Under the pieces are notes generated by a model, which worked only from the letters and a program-made list of their open reading frames with translations, did no database searches and was not told the origin of the DNA. Shown piece after piece: positions 1 to 10,085 of a stretch of DNA of 64,000 bases; the stretch's first letter is position 1; each line of letters starts with the position of its first letter. Location of the stretch: positions 44,037,461 through 44,101,460 of the forward strand of contig OY747713.1 of NCBI GenBank assembly GCA_963556495.2, given 5' to 3'. The translations under genes were made by a program, and so were the position numbers. This DNA is from Valencia hispanica. Its lineage: Eukaryota > Chordata > Actinopteri > Cyprinodontiformes > Valenciidae.

Positions 1-65
1 ACCTGCAAAAGATTCCTGAGGCTTTTAAAAACTCCCAGCCTGGTTCATTACTCAAAACCGCAATC

Positions 66-1070
66 ATGGGTAAGACTGCCGACCTGACTGCTGCCCAGAA
101 GGCCATCATTGACACCCTCAAGCAAGAGGGTAAGACACAGAAAGAAATTTCTGAACGAATTGGCTGTTCCCAGAGTGCTGTATCAAGGCACCTCAGTGGG
201 AAGTCTGTGGGAAGGAAAAAGTGTGGCAGAAAATGTTGCACAATGAGAAGAGGTGACCAGACCCTGAGGAAGATTGTGGAGAAGGACCGATTCCAGACCT
301 TGAGGGACCTGCGGAAGCAGTGGACTGAGTCGGGAGTAGAAACATCCAGAGCCACCGTGCACAGGCGTGTGCAGGAAATGGGCTACAGGTGCCGCATTCC
401 CCAGGTCAAGCCACTTTTGAACCTGAAACAGCGGCAGAAGCGCCTGACCTGGGCTACAGAGAAGCAGCACTGGACAGTTGCTCAGTGGTCCAAAGTACTT
501 TTTTCGGATGAAAGCAAATTTTGCATGTCATTCGGAAATCAAGGTGCCAGAGTCTGGAGGAAGACTGGGGAGAAGGAAATGCCAAAATGCCTGAAGTCCA
601 GTGTCAAGTACCCACAGTCAGTGATGGTCTGGGGTGCCATGTCAGCTGCTGGTGTTGGTCCACTGTGTTTTATCAAGGGCAGGGTCAATGCAGCTAGCTA
701 TCAGGAGATTTTGGAGCACGTCATGCTTCCATCTGCTGAAAAGCTTTATGGAGATGAAGATTTCATTTTTCAGCACGACCTGGCACCTGCTCACAGTGCC
801 AAAACCACTAGTAAATGGTTTACTGACCATGGTATTACTGTGCTCAATTGGCCTGCCAACTCTCCTGACCTGAACCCCATAGAGAATCTGTGGGATATTG
901 TGAAGAGGAAGTTGAGAGACGCAAGACCCAACACTTTGGATGAGCTTAAGGCCGCTATCGAAGCATCCTGGGCCTCCATAACACCTCAGCAGTGCCACAG
1001 GCTGATTGCCTCCATTCCACCCCGCATTGAAGCAGTCATTTCTGCAAAAGAATTCCCGACCAAGTATTGA
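66..1070 (+). CDS. Tc1-like transposase (DD34E), apparently intact
   Basis: This 334-residue protein has no internal stop and matches the usual 330-345 residues of Tc1-like transposases. Such enzymes bind the terminal repeats in the nucleus and cut and paste the element into TA sites. Residues about 6-45 form the first paired-type helix-turn-helix (ISERIGCSQSAVSRHL). A basic GRKKCGRK stretch at 50-56 sits where the GRPR-like AT-hook usually lies, and a second helix-turn-helix spans about 67-110. The catalytic triad is visible: D148 in LFSDESKF, D238 in FQHDLAPAH, and E273 in SPDLNPIEN. There are 34 residues between the second D and the E, as expected for DD34E. The ATG at 66 is chosen because MGKTADLT is the usual start of this fish subfamily. 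The catalytic residues and fold motifs are all present, but activity is untested. Confidence 0.95.
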   Translation: MGKTADLTAAQKAIIDTLKQEGKTQKEISERIGCSQSAVSRHLSGKSVGRKKCGRKCCTMRRGDQTLRKIVEKDRFQTLRDLRKQWTESGVETSRATVHRRVQEMGYRCRIPQVKPLLNLKQRQKRLTWATEKQHWTVAQWSKVLFSDESKFCMSFGNQGARVWRKTGEKEMPKCLKSSVKYPQSVMVWGAMSAAGVGPLCFIKGRVNAASYQEILEHVMLPSAEKLYGDEDFIFQHDLAPAHSAKTTSKWFTDHGITVLNWPANSPDLNPIENLWDIVKRKLRDARPNTLDELKAAIEASWASITPQQCHRLIASIPPRIEAVISAKEFPTKY

Positions 1071-1136
1071 ATGCATAACCGAACATAATTATTTGAAGGT
1101 TGACTTTTTTTGTATTAAAAACACTTTTCTTTTATT

Positions 1137-1347
1137 GGTCGGATGCAATATGCTAATTTTTTGAGATAGGAATTTTGGGTTTTAATGAGCTGTATGCAAA
1201 AATCATCAGTTTTAAAACAATAAAAGACCTGAAATATTTCACTTGGTGTGCAATGAATCTAAAATATATGAAAGTTAAATTTTTATCATTACATTATGGA
1301 AAAGAATGAACTTTATCACAATATGCTAATTTTTTTAGAAGGACCTG
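1137..1347 (+). repeat. Right terminal inverted repeat of the Tc1-like element
   Basis: It carries two direct repeats of AATATGCTAATTTTTT about 173 bp apart (1147 and 1320), which are probable transposase binding sites by analogy with IR/DR elements. The outer end reads AGAAGGACCTG before the TA at 1348-1349. Confidence 0.8.
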
Positions 1348-1349
1348 TA

Positions 1350-1607
1350 CTTGGATTACAGATGTACAAAACATGCTGATGGTTCTAACATATTGTGTAT
1401 AAAGAGAGGCAGCAATGGGTATGTGCCAACTGCCTACCTCAGTCAGTTCATGTGATGGCACCACCAGAGGTGAAGCACAGTTCATCACTGCCTAATCTCA
1501 CCATTCTCACATGTATTTATTTATACAGGCAATGCACAAATTCAGCAATTTTGACCAGAAGAATTTTGAAATTATACAGAAAACAAATTTATGGAACACT
1601 TAAGTGG
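1350..1607. other. No recognisable feature
   Basis: AT-rich flank between the Tc1-like element and a SINE-like repeat. I see no gene. Confidence 0.5.
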
Positions 1608-1830
1608 GGCAACTATGGCTTAGTAAGTAAAGCAGTTGTCTCAATCAGAGGGTTTTAGGTTCAATTCCAGCTTCCTCCAGTCACATGTCATTGTGCCCCT
1701 GGGAAAGGTACTTAACCTTGACTGCCACCACTGTAGGTTGAGGTACCTCAGGTGAAACCACTTGTTCAGCTAATCAGCGTTTATGTACACGAGGTGTTAC
1801 CCACTCCCTTCTGCATTGCCATAGTTACCT
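1608..1830 (+). repeat. Decayed tRNA-headed SINE-like repeat
   Basis: It has an A-box-like TGGCTTAGTAAG and a B-box-like GGTTCAATTCC with tRNA-like spacing. The phrase CCCCTGGGAAAGGTACTTAA follows, which is typical of a dispersed fish repeat family also seen at 8905-9060 (plus strand) and 23337-23630 (minus strand). No tRNA cloverleaf can be folded, so it is not a tRNA gene. Confidence 0.5.
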
Positions 1831-2395
1831 ATAGATTGTTTATAAATCAGCGGACTACTACTACTGGGTTATGAAGTTCAGTCTCAAACCAATTCTGATA
1901 TAGGTTTGATACTTACGAATTGTATTCATACAAGTCAAATTGAGTTTCTGGCAGCTTTTAGCGGGCCACAAACAAATTCAACAAGGCCGTATCCGGCTAG
2001 TTGAATAGGCCTGTCCTAATGTATTACTGTTTTAGAAACTGTGTTTACTGAGTTAGTGCTAAAGACCCACTGCATAAGACCATTTTTATTTCCATGATGT
2101 GTCATTTACCCACAGCTCTGTAGGCAAAGTAGCCTCTGTGAGGCCTAACAGACATCACCCTGTGAAAGGATATACAAACAGGCTTTCATGTTTCCAAAGT
2201 TACTTTACATTGCACTGTACAGATGCAATAAACACTATGATTAAGCTTGAATGTGAAAAATAATTCCTTAGAAGTCAAAAGTGACTTGAAAATTTCACCC
2301 TGCATCAATTTTGTCAACCCCCAGCCAGTATGCATGCTGCCTAAGCTCTCCCCTTGGGAATAAAAAAAAAATCAGTTTCTAAATGTTTCATGCAT
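1831..2395. other. No recognisable feature
   Basis: Unique-looking AT-rich sequence. Short open frames here have no recognisable motif. Confidence 0.5.
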
Positions 2396-3127
2396 TCAAT
2401 TCAATTTCAATTCAGTTTATTTATATAGCGCCAATTCACAACAGATGTCATCTCAAGGCACTTTACAAGATGTCATTTCAATACATTTATACAAACATAC
2501 CAATCAGTTAAAAAGTTTCCAATTTAAGGAATCCCAGCAGATTGCGTCAGTCATTGGCGTGAGGTTGGGCAGACTTTCCAACCACAACAATCCTTCAGCA
2601 ATCCCTCATACTGAGCAAGCATGTAGCGACGGTGGAGAGGAAAAACTCCCCTTTAACAGGAAGAAACCTCCAACAGAACCAGGCTCAGTAGGAGCAGCCA
2701 TCTGCCACGACCGTCTGGGGGTTTGAGAAGACAGAGCAGAGACACAGAAGGAACAGAAGATCTGATATAAGAGTACTTTCTATGTTACAGAAAGACGAAG
2801 TAAAGTTGATAACAGGACACAGTGGATGTTCAGCCACTGGGAGCACCATCCCAGTCGATGCCCCCCGTCCAACTGGGCATTGCAGCCAAGCAGGATACCA
2901 GACCAGGTATATCTTCTATGGAGAGAAAAACACTGAGAGAACACAAAGTTAACAGTCGAAATAACAGAATGTACTGTAATACAACTGGAGAGTAGCAGTA
3001 GAAAAGGAAGTAGCAGACTGAAGAAAATTGGTGTCTGTCCTCCAGCAGTCCTAAGCCTATAGCAGCATAACTACAGAGCTAGCTCAGAATGACCTAAGCC
3101 ACTCTAACTATAAGCTTTATCAAAAAG

Positions 3128-3585
3128 GAAAGTTTTAAGCCTGGCCTTAAAAGTAGACAGAGTGTCTGCCTCACGGACTAAAGCTGGGAGCTGGTTCTAC
3201 AGGAAAGGAGCCTGATAACTAAAAGATCTGCCTCCCATTCTACTTTTAGAAATCCTAGGAACTACAAGTAAACCTGCAGTCTGAGAGCGAAGTGCTCTGT
3301 TGGGAACATATGGAACAATCAGATCTCTGATGTATGATGGAGCTTGATTATTAAGGGCTTTGTATGTAAGAGAAGGATCTTAAATTCTATTCTGGATTTA
3401 ACAGGGAGTAAATGAAGGGAAGCTAAAACAGGAGAAATGTGATCTCTCTTTTTAATATTCATCAGAACTCTTGCTGCCGCATTTTGGATCAACTGAAGGC
3501 TTTGAATGGCATTTTGTGGACTACCTGATAGTAAAGAATTACAGTAGTCCAGCCTTGAGGTAACAAATGCATGGACTAGTGTCAC
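3128..3585 (-). pseudogene. L2 LINE reverse transcriptase C-terminus, broken
   Basis: Reading leftwards, the frame encodes LVHAFVTSRLDYCNSLLSG and then NAAARVLMNIKKRDHISPVL, the conserved C-terminal part of fish L2-clade RT proteins. The frame breaks near 3365-3380 relative to the copy at 12702-13500. Its upstream part lies beyond the inserted LTR element at 5348-5473. It is non-functional. Confidence 0.8.
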
Positions 3586-3877
3586 GCTGCCCTATTCATG
3601 CCTCATTGTCTTCACCTGTCTGTCTCATCAACCACACCTGATCCTACTCACCTCCTGCCTTTAAGACCCATCACTTCCTTTCACTCCGGGCCGGATCATT
3701 AGTAATTGTCTCTATCTCCATGGTGTGTCGTCTTCCTGCTGTCTTCCGTCCCTGCCCGATGTCCAGTATCTCCGTCCCTGCCGTTTTCACCATCATCATC
3801 ACCTCCTCCTGTAATAAACATCCTGTACCTTCCTTCAGCGAGTGCGTTTGGGTCCATACTCCACACACCTCCTGACA
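3580..3877 (+). repeat. 5' LTR
   Basis: It starts TGTCACG and ends CCTGACA. An AATAAA-type signal lies in TAATAAACATCC near its 3' side. Plus-strand transcription would start here. Confidence 0.9.
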
Positions 3878-3896
3878 GAATGATCCGGCCCTGAAC

Positions 3897-5279
3897 ATGG
3901 ACCCAGCACTCGCCCAGGAGATCGTCGCCCTCCGCCAGGACGTCTGGACGAACCTGGCCAAACTCGCTGCCTCTCCTCACCTTCCTGTGCGGGTCTCCAG
4001 AGCCGAGGAGATCCTCGGAGTGCTCCCTCACTTCCAGAGTGTCTTCTCGGCCCGGGAGCTCGCCGATCTGCGGCGCGAGGCGGAGAGGATTCGCCAGGAG
4101 GCGTTGGACCAGACTATCGGTCCTCCCTCTCCGCCTCCACCATCTGGCCGTAGGCGACGGGCCCGCCGAGCCGGAGTTTCCGCCAGCGAGGAGCAGGGCG
4201 GCGCGGCCACACGGACCACCAACGTCGGCTCCATCTCCGCGCTGCACGCACCGCCGGTTCTCTCCCCTGCCGTCTTTGTCCCTCCTCCAGCTCGCTCTTC
4301 GGGGGCTCCTCACATCAGGGAGGAGGACCTGTTCGAGTTTTTCTACGGGGACAAGACAGCCTACCTCTGCTCCAGGGGAGAACCAGCACCTCCCCGCAGG
4401 CAGCGACGCCGCCGAGGTGGGGCCGCTTCCGGGGCAGTTCCAGCTCCAGTCCGTGAGCCCGTTCCAGTCCGTGAGCCCGTTCCAGCTCCAGAGCCTGCCG
4501 TTATTGTGGCTGCTGTGTTTCTGGCGGTCACAGCGGGGGCTCTCCAGCGACCGACATTTCCCCATGCGTCGCTGGAGCTCCCGGGGAGGGTCAAGGAGGA
4601 CCCGTCCCCGTCGCTGGAGCTTCCAGACTCTTCGTCTCAGCAGGCGTCCGAGCCTCCAGACACTTTGTCTCAGCAGGCGTCCGAGCCTCCAGACACTTCA
4701 GGCGCTACCTGGCGCTACCTGACCCTCAGAAGAGGACCTAAGGGCCGTCCGCCCAAACCCCAGGTCCTCAAGGGAGGATTACCAGGCCGTCCGCCTGACC
4801 TCCGTCCAGCCAGAGGACGCCACCGGGGCCGTCCGCCCAACCTCCGTCCAGCCAGAGGACCTCCGTCTAGCCGGAGGATGCCACCGGGGCCGTCCGCCCG
4901 ACTTCCAGGGGCGTACCCAAAGAGACTCGGGCCCTACTTCCGTGGACCCCCTCCACCCACCCTGGAAAGGGTGCCTTTTTTTCGCTTTCTTTCTTACTCC
5001 TCTCTCCACGGCGTCTGGAATCCGCCTTTAAAGGGGGGGGGTCCTGTCACGCTGCCCTATTCATGCCTCATTGTCTTCACCTGTCTGTCTCATCAACCAC
5101 ACCTGATCCTACTCACCTTCTGCCTTCAAGACCCATCACTTCCTTTCACTCCGGGCCGGATCATTAGTAATTGTCTCTATCTCCATGGTGTGTCATCTTC
5201 CTGCTGTCTTCCTTCCCTGCCCGATGTCCAGTATCTCCGTTCCTGCCGTCTTCACCATCATCATCACCTCCTCCTTTAA
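3897..5279 (+). CDS. gag-like protein of the non-autonomous LTR element
   Basis: The ATG lies 20 bases after the 5' LTR and opens MDPALAQEIVALRQDVW, the position and style expected for a retrotransposon gag start. The frame stays open for 460 codons, through the interior and into the 3' LTR, so the last 78 or so codons are LTR sequence. The N-terminal 70 residues look helical and charged (RELADLRREAERIRQEALD). The rest is rich in Pro and Arg and contains small internal repeats: PVREPVP at about residues 185-195, SQQASEPPDT twice at about 248-270, and GRPP/LRPARG units at about 295-325. No CCHC zinc knuckle and no enzymatic motif is visible. A gag-like role is inferred from position; the coding capacity may be vestigial. 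Confidence 0.55.
   Translation: MDPALAQEIVALRQDVWTNLAKLAASPHLPVRVSRAEEILGVLPHFQSVFSARELADLRREAERIRQEALDQTIGPPSPPPPSGRRRRARRAGVSASEEQGGAATRTTNVGSISALHAPPVLSPAVFVPPPARSSGAPHIREEDLFEFFYGDKTAYLCSRGEPAPPRRQRRRRGGAASGAVPAPVREPVPVREPVPAPEPAVIVAAVFLAVTAGALQRPTFPHASLELPGRVKEDPSPSLELPDSSSQQASEPPDTLSQQASEPPDTSGATWRYLTLRRGPKGRPPKPQVLKGGLPGRPPDLRPARGRHRGRPPNLRPARGPPSSRRMPPGPSARLPGAYPKRLGPYFRGPPPPTLERVPFFRFLSYSSLHGVWNPPLKGGGPVTLPYSCLIVFTCLSHQPHLILLTFCLQDPSLPFTPGRIISNCLYLHGVSSSCCLPSLPDVQYLRSCRLHHHHHLLL
5026..5041 (+). other. Polypurine tract before the 3' LTR
   Basis: The run AAAGGGGGGGGG lies three bases before the 3' LTR. This is the normal place for the plus-strand primer of an LTR retrotransposon. Confidence 0.75.
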
Positions 5280-5342
5280 TAAACATCCTGCACCTTCCTT
5301 CAGCGAGTGCGTTTGGGTCCATACTCCACACACCTCCTGACA
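5045..5342 (+). repeat. 3' LTR
   Basis: It matches the 5' LTR over its full 298 bp with about eight substitutions by eye. It is followed by the second ACTAG target copy. Confidence 0.9.
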
Positions 5343-5473
5343 ACTAGTTTCTCAGCATCACTCCTGGACAGGATGTTTCTAATTTTAGCAATATTCCGGA
5401 GGTGAAAGAAGGAAATCCTAGAAACCTGTTTAATATGGGATTCAAATGTCAAGTCTTGGTCAAAAATAACGCC

Positions 5474-5826
5474 AATAATAATTGAAGTGGAGCACCCGGC
5501 AGGGGTGCTGAATGAATTTCATTTCAGGGCGAGGGCTTTCTTCATTCATCCTCTGGCATGCTACCATATCCTCCCTATGCACAGACTCCTGGGAAGCAAT
5601 AACTGGTGGAAACAAATGTTCCTTCCAAAAAGGATCAAAACAATTTTCACACACCTTCAGTTGCTAAAGACAACACCCCCAGGACTCTGATGACAAATGA
5701 ATTTGCATAGCATAAGCTAGTATGTTTATATAGCCTCACTGTTTTTTTTCAATTTAAAATGAGTAAATGAATTATTTGAAAAATTCCATAGATACAGTTC
5801 GAGAAGTGTTTGATTACTAATATGCT
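5474..5826. other. No recognisable feature
   Basis: Sequence between two L2 pieces. I recognise no gene or repeat. Confidence 0.4.
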
Positions 5827-6002
5827 ACGGGGCCCAACTTCACGCCAATGACTGACGCAATCTGCTGGGATTCCTTAAATAGGAAACTTTTTAACTGATT
5901 GGAATGTTTGTATAAATGTATTGAAATGACTTCTTGTTAAGTGCCTTGAGATGACATCTGTTGTGAATTGGCGCTATATAATTAAACTGAATTGAATTGA
6001 AA
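5827..6002 (+). mobile_element. L2 LINE 3' UTR fragment
   Basis: It is the reverse complement of the 3' ends at 2396 and 12031, running from GGGGCCCAAC to GGCGCTATATAATTAAACTG and the GAATT-repeat tail. This is a severely 5'-truncated insertion of the same family in the opposite orientation. Confidence 0.85.
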
Positions 6003-6629
6003 ATGGAATTAATATCCACAGGCCATGAGAGTACATTCTGTGGGTCATCTGCTGTTCTCAGTGCCGATGGCTGTTTTACTGCACCTTTTTAAGCCTTCAC
6101 ATATATGCAAGGCTCCCCATGATCACATACATTTGTAAAGTATAAAAAATATAAGTTGTGAAACAGGAATTCAGAAATACTTAAATATCTGTATTAATCA
6201 GCTCTATTCAAAATTCAAACTACTTAAATCAAAGATTAGCCACAGTGGTGGTTCCTGTGTGTTTTAAAAGATGAATTCATTTACAATATAGAAGGATAGA
6301 AACTAAATTTGGAAATTAACATATCAATCAAAAAAACTATTTATAAAACACTTCTCATACAGTCAGGTGTAACACAAAGGGCAGTAGTTAAAAACAGAAG
6401 GACCAACATCTAACCACTAGAGCAGTAGTTCTTGATTACTTTCTGTCATACCCCTATTATTATTAAAAACCTGATCATATTTAATTATCATTTCATTATC
6501 TGTCCAAACCACTGACACCAACATTCTGCATACAATCAGCTGATTATCAAAACATATTAATAAAATGAATTGCAACAACTTAAAATTTAAGTTGTATCTC
6601 TCCCTGGACTCTCCCTGGACTATCACCGT
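6003..6629. other. No recognisable feature
   Basis: AT-rich. Short open frames only, without motifs. Confidence 0.5.
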
Positions 6630-7031
6630 ATAGTGGTGGAGGGGTTTTTAGTGTCCCTATGATCCTTGGAGCTAAGTTGTCGGGGGTTTTTGCTCCCCGT
6701 AGGGTAACCAATGACAAACAGGTCCAAAGTGAGGCATCAGACAAAGCCCAGTCTAAAGACCCCTATGATGAGTAACATTATTGGAGCTAGTGTTTCCTTT
6801 GCCCGGACCAGGGTCACCGGGGTCCCCCCTCTGGAGCCAGGCCTAGAGGTGGGGCACGTTGGCGAGAGCCTGGTGGCCGGGCCTTTACCAATGGGGCTTG
6901 GCTGGGCTCGGCCCAAAGAGGTGACATGGGCCCCCTTTCCCATTGGCTCACCACCTGTGGGAGGGGCCAGAGGGGTCGGGTGAAGTGCAAGATGGGTGGT
7001 AGTTGGAGGCGGGGAACTTGGCGGTCCTATC
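6630..7031 (+). mobile_element. 5' segment of a non-LTR retrotransposon (probable)
   Basis: A sharply bounded GC-rich island in AT-rich surroundings. It contains phrases such as GGGGCACGTTGGCGAG, CCGGGCCTTTACCAATGGGG and CTTGGCGGTCCTATCCTCGG. In fish genomes these occur just upstream of the endonuclease domain of a LINE. It stops abruptly at GCAGAAGCT (about 7031), before any endonuclease coding would start. The family assignment is from recognition of the repeat and is not certain. Confidence 0.5.
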
Positions 7032-7914
7032 CTCGGGTGCAGAAGCTTATATTTTTCATTTTAATATCACATAGTGTTCAGTAGACCTAAAATACACACT
7101 TTTGGGCATTTTGGGGAAAAAAAATCTCATAATAATGCAATAATGTATATTTTGTATTGTGCGTCATGCACCCTCTTGTGTAATCCGCCTGTCTTGCCGG
7201 CTGGTACTTTTATTTTACGCAAAGACCTACCCCCGCAGCGGATTGCTCAATATGCATGAGCGACACCTCATTGGACTCTTAGAAGCCAATAGAATAACGC
7301 CAAAACTTGCCAAACAAGATTGACAACACAGTCAGCCAACCAGGGAGCCGAGAACAGAGCCTCGGGGGAATGCCAGGCTTCTCCATGAGTACACTATTAT
7401 ACTCCCTAGGAACAAAAAAATCGTAATAGAAACGCCCAGAAAGTTTTGAATGGTGCACAAGAGATGGAAGTATCAGGAAATAGCGTTTATTTGCCAAATA
7501 AATCATCTTTACATGGCAAAACAACAAAGGTAAGGCAAATTTTACTAATGTGATTCTGAAAAGCGATTTCTTGTTGTGTTATACTTTGGCTTATATCTCC
7601 GCGGTGCTTTGGTGTAGCATCTTGGCAGATGCATGTTTGGAATCGGCAGGTTCTCTGCTTTCATTTGAAAGCAGGGTTGATTGTGTTTTTAACACAAAGG
7701 ATTGCTGTGGTAGAGCCAGAAATGTGGCGGCTGGGTTGACAAAACTATGATGTTACGAGTTTGTTCGCAAAAATATATTTACATGGCATCTGAGTTGTGT
7801 TTGTGGTCGGTAAAAATAGTTTAGATAGCCTTGTAGCCCTTGGTGTGCTGTTTAATTAGACGTGCATTATTACAGTTTTTTCTTTCATGTGATGTGTTGT
7901 CTCAAGCCTGTTCA
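7032..7914. other. No recognisable feature
   Basis: I found no conserved frame, RNA gene or repeat that I can name. Confidence 0.4.
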
Positions 7915-8035
7915 AAAAAGTCTAATGTATTGTATTTAATACATTGTATTTAATACATTTATTAAATGTAAATTTAATACATTCTATTTAATACATGTAT
8001 TTAATACATTTAATACATACAATGCATTCTTCTGC
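7915..8035. repeat. AT-rich imperfect repeats of TAATACATT
   Basis: The units TTTAATACATT and TAATACATGTATT recur about eight times and form a low-complexity, partly palindromic block. Confidence 0.7.
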
Positions 8036-8904
8036 ATTAATACGGGAATGAACTCTATTTTTCTAGAGATTTAAGGGCAATAATCGTACTTTAAACCTGG
8101 CTTTCTGATGTATAAACAGCCAATGAAATTGAACAAAAATATTTTTATGTAAGTTGCACATCTAGACATTGAAAACAGAATTAATTTTAAGCCATAATTA
8201 TAGTTTCATACCATTTCCTTGGGTCAACATTCACTTTGTTCTTTATTTACTACTCAGAGAAGATTCTTGGTATTGCCCTCAACAATGTTTGTTCACCCTC
8301 AAGATGTCTTCTCTTCAATATTTTTTTTTAACATCGTCTTCAGTCATGAGTAATAAGATGAGAGAGACTGCAGTATTTACATCAGATTATTCACATATGA
8401 AACCTAAACAATACACAGAAAATTGCTCAGAGGCAAACCGGGTGTTCCTTAAACTCCATGGGCATTCCCATTTCAGCTGCGGATACTTGTTTGATCAAAG
8501 TACTTTTAAGCAAAGCTTTTTTTTTTTTTTTTACTTTGATGCTGAACATCAAAGACATCATGGAAAAGGTTTTCACTTCAGGATGAAGTACTGTGGAAGA
8601 ACGAATTTCATCTGAATGTATTTGTTTCAGAGGACCTTACCCTTTTTTGTTCCCAGTCCATCAGAAACGGACTCTCAGAACTTTTTAACACACTTGTTGC
8701 ACCCATACTGATTTGTTTTGAGGCATGGGAAACTGCTGTGACTTATCCTTCAGACACAGGAAAAGATCAATTCCAACTTTTGGAGCGTATTCAGGTGTTT
8801 TATTTTGTAGAAATAACAAAACAAAAACATCAAATCACAAGTATGAGACCAAATACTAATGGTGATATTTTATATTTCATGATGCTATTGGGTTTTTATT
8901 CTCT
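8036..8904. other. No recognisable feature
   Basis: It includes a T homopolymer near 8518-8532. A 148-codon open frame at 8169-8615 has low complexity and no recognisable domain, so I do not call it a gene. Confidence 0.4.
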
Positions 8905-9060
8905 ACTTGTAACCAGTGGGTTGCTGGTTTGAACCTTCGGTCCATCCCATTCAGTGGTTGTGTCCTTGGGCAAGAAACTTCACCCACTTTGCCTGCTGAT
9001 GGTGGTCAGAGGGCCCAGTGGCGCTAATTAAATGGCAGCCTCACCTCTGTTAGTCTGCCC
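8905..9060 (+). repeat. tRNA-headed SINE-like repeat, partial
   Basis: GGTTTGAACCTTC resembles a B box. The following TGTCCTTGGGCAAGAAACTT and TGGTGGTCAGAGGGCCC are characteristic of the dispersed fish family seen more completely at 23337-23630 in the opposite orientation. Confidence 0.55.
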
Positions 9061-9224
9061 CCTGCTGAAACCAGAGGTCCTCCTCTGCAGCAAAAGTCCC
9101 ACGGGCATTTGGCACCCCAAGTCCATTTGGAGACCTAGCAGTGGACCCCCTCTCCACAACTTCACCGGGAAGACAGAAAGACGGTACACGGAAGATTTTT
9201 TTATTTCCTCTGCCAGGAGGTAAT

Positions 9225-9370
9225 TTTTTCGTGCTCGTCTGTTTGTATGTATGTCTTTAGCAACATAACTCAAAAACCTAGGAACGAATTTAAATGATTT
9301 CAGGAAATGTCGTTAATGGGACCAGGACAAATGATACAAATTTGGGGTTGATCCGACATTAGGAGCATAT
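9225..9370 (+). repeat. Dispersed repeat of unassigned family
   Basis: The segment with ACATAACTCAAAAACCTAGG and GGTTGATCCGAC resembles a repeat common in animal genomes. No coding capacity or termini are visible. Confidence 0.3.
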
Positions 9371-9629
9371 CCACCCACCGAGCAGTGGTGCTAACCTCCA
9401 CTCCTCTCCTATGTCAGCAGCCCCGAATCTCCGTCCTCCGCTGGAAGAGTGTGGCCGTGCGTCTCATTAACAGACCTTTTATTGGAAAAGTACCGAAAAT
9501 TATAATTAGACAATGTAATAACATTGGAATGGCGGGAAATGAGTGGCCCTGGCAGAGGTCTGAGTGCTTTTCTAGGTTTTAATTTAAGACATGTTTTTTT
9601 TTAAAACTCTGCCTGAAAAATCGGCAGTA

Positions 9630-9726
9630 TGGCACCAACACAACATGACAGTAACATGCCTGGTTAGAAAATAAAACACTGTACCAACACGACAGCAACA
9701 TGCCTGGTTAGAAAATAAAACATAAG
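9630..9726. repeat. Two-copy tandem repeat, period 44 bp
   Basis: AACATGCCTGGTTAGAAAAT occurs at 9653 and again at 9697 with matching flanks. Confidence 0.8.
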
Positions 9727-10054
9727 TAAGCCTACCAGAAAAGTCATTGGCCGTTATCTTCCTTTTCCTCAATAAAGCCACTGAGGTAGTCTTCTTCAGT
9801 GTTTTTATGTTCTCTGAAAGGTTTTGTCTTTTTACACGGACTCAGGACTCCACGTTGGATCTTACAACAACTCACCATCAATTCACTGATGTCAAACTTA
9901 CATGCAGCAGCTCTATAACGCTTGCGCTTCCAGCTGTAGTGCCCCCCGGAGGCCGTTAGCCAGTAAAAATCTATAAATTAGCTGCAGCATTCTATAGGAC
10001 ACAGGGTTCCAAAGCATTTGATAAAAGTAGCGGCTTACAGTCCGAAAATTACAG

Positions 10055-10081
<27 letters not shown>
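10055..10081. repeat. (TA)n microsatellite
   Basis: Uninterrupted TA dinucleotides. Confidence 0.95.

Positions 10082-10085
<4 letters not shown>

Larger units (their letters stand above)
1..1347 (+). mobile_element. Tc1/mariner-family transposon, left end outside the window
   Basis: The element enters at the left edge and ends at 1347, followed by the TA target dinucleotide (1348-1349). It holds an open transposase gene (66-1070) and a long right terminal repeat. The sequence AATATGCTAATTTTTT occurs twice, at 1147-1162 and at 1320-1335, next to GAGATAGG and AGAAGGACC respectively. This is the inner and outer direct-repeat layout (IR/DR) known from fish Tc1-like elements. The left terminal repeat lies outside the window, so completeness cannot be judged. 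The open frame suggests a fairly recent copy. Confidence 0.95.
3580..5342 (+). mobile_element. Non-autonomous LTR retrotransposon nested in an L2 LINE
   Basis: Two direct repeats of 298 bp (3580-3877 and 5045-5342) each begin TGTCACGCTG and end CTCCTGACA, giving the canonical TG...CA ends. The 5-bp duplication ACTAG flanks the element (3575-3579 and 5343-5347), and removing the element restores the L2 sequence. By eye the LTRs differ at about eight positions (roughly 2.7%), so the insertion is moderately young. The 1167-bp interior has one gag-like frame and no room for protease, reverse transcriptase or integrase. It must therefore rely on a related full-length element. Superfamily (for example Gypsy) is not decidable from the sequence alone. 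Confidence 0.9.
2396..5473 (-). mobile_element. L2-clade LINE, 5'-truncated, split by an LTR element
   Basis: The element runs right to left. Its 3' tail at 2396-2420 is made of repeated TTCAA/AATTC units next to TTTATTTATATAGCGCC. The 3' UTR follows to about 3120, then the end of the reverse-transcriptase frame. The plus-strand LTR retrotransposon at 3580-5342 interrupts it. The two halves (2396-3579 and 5348-5473) join seamlessly when aligned to the uninterrupted copy at 12031-13510. The 5' truncation is at about 5473, inside the RT region (AATAACGCC, where the other copy continues GAGG). Confidence 0.85.

Noticed and set aside
1608..1700. A tRNA gene suggested by GGTTCAATTCC
   Set aside because: No cloverleaf can be formed. 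The sequence belongs to a tRNA-headed dispersed repeat.
3699..4565. A 288-codon minus-strand open frame inside the LTR element
   Set aside because: It is a shadow of the GC-rich gag-like frame on the plus strand, and the element is transcribed from the plus-strand LTR.
8169..8615. A 148-codon open frame
   Set aside because: Low-complexity residues, a homopolymer run inside, no domain and no visible splice or promoter context.
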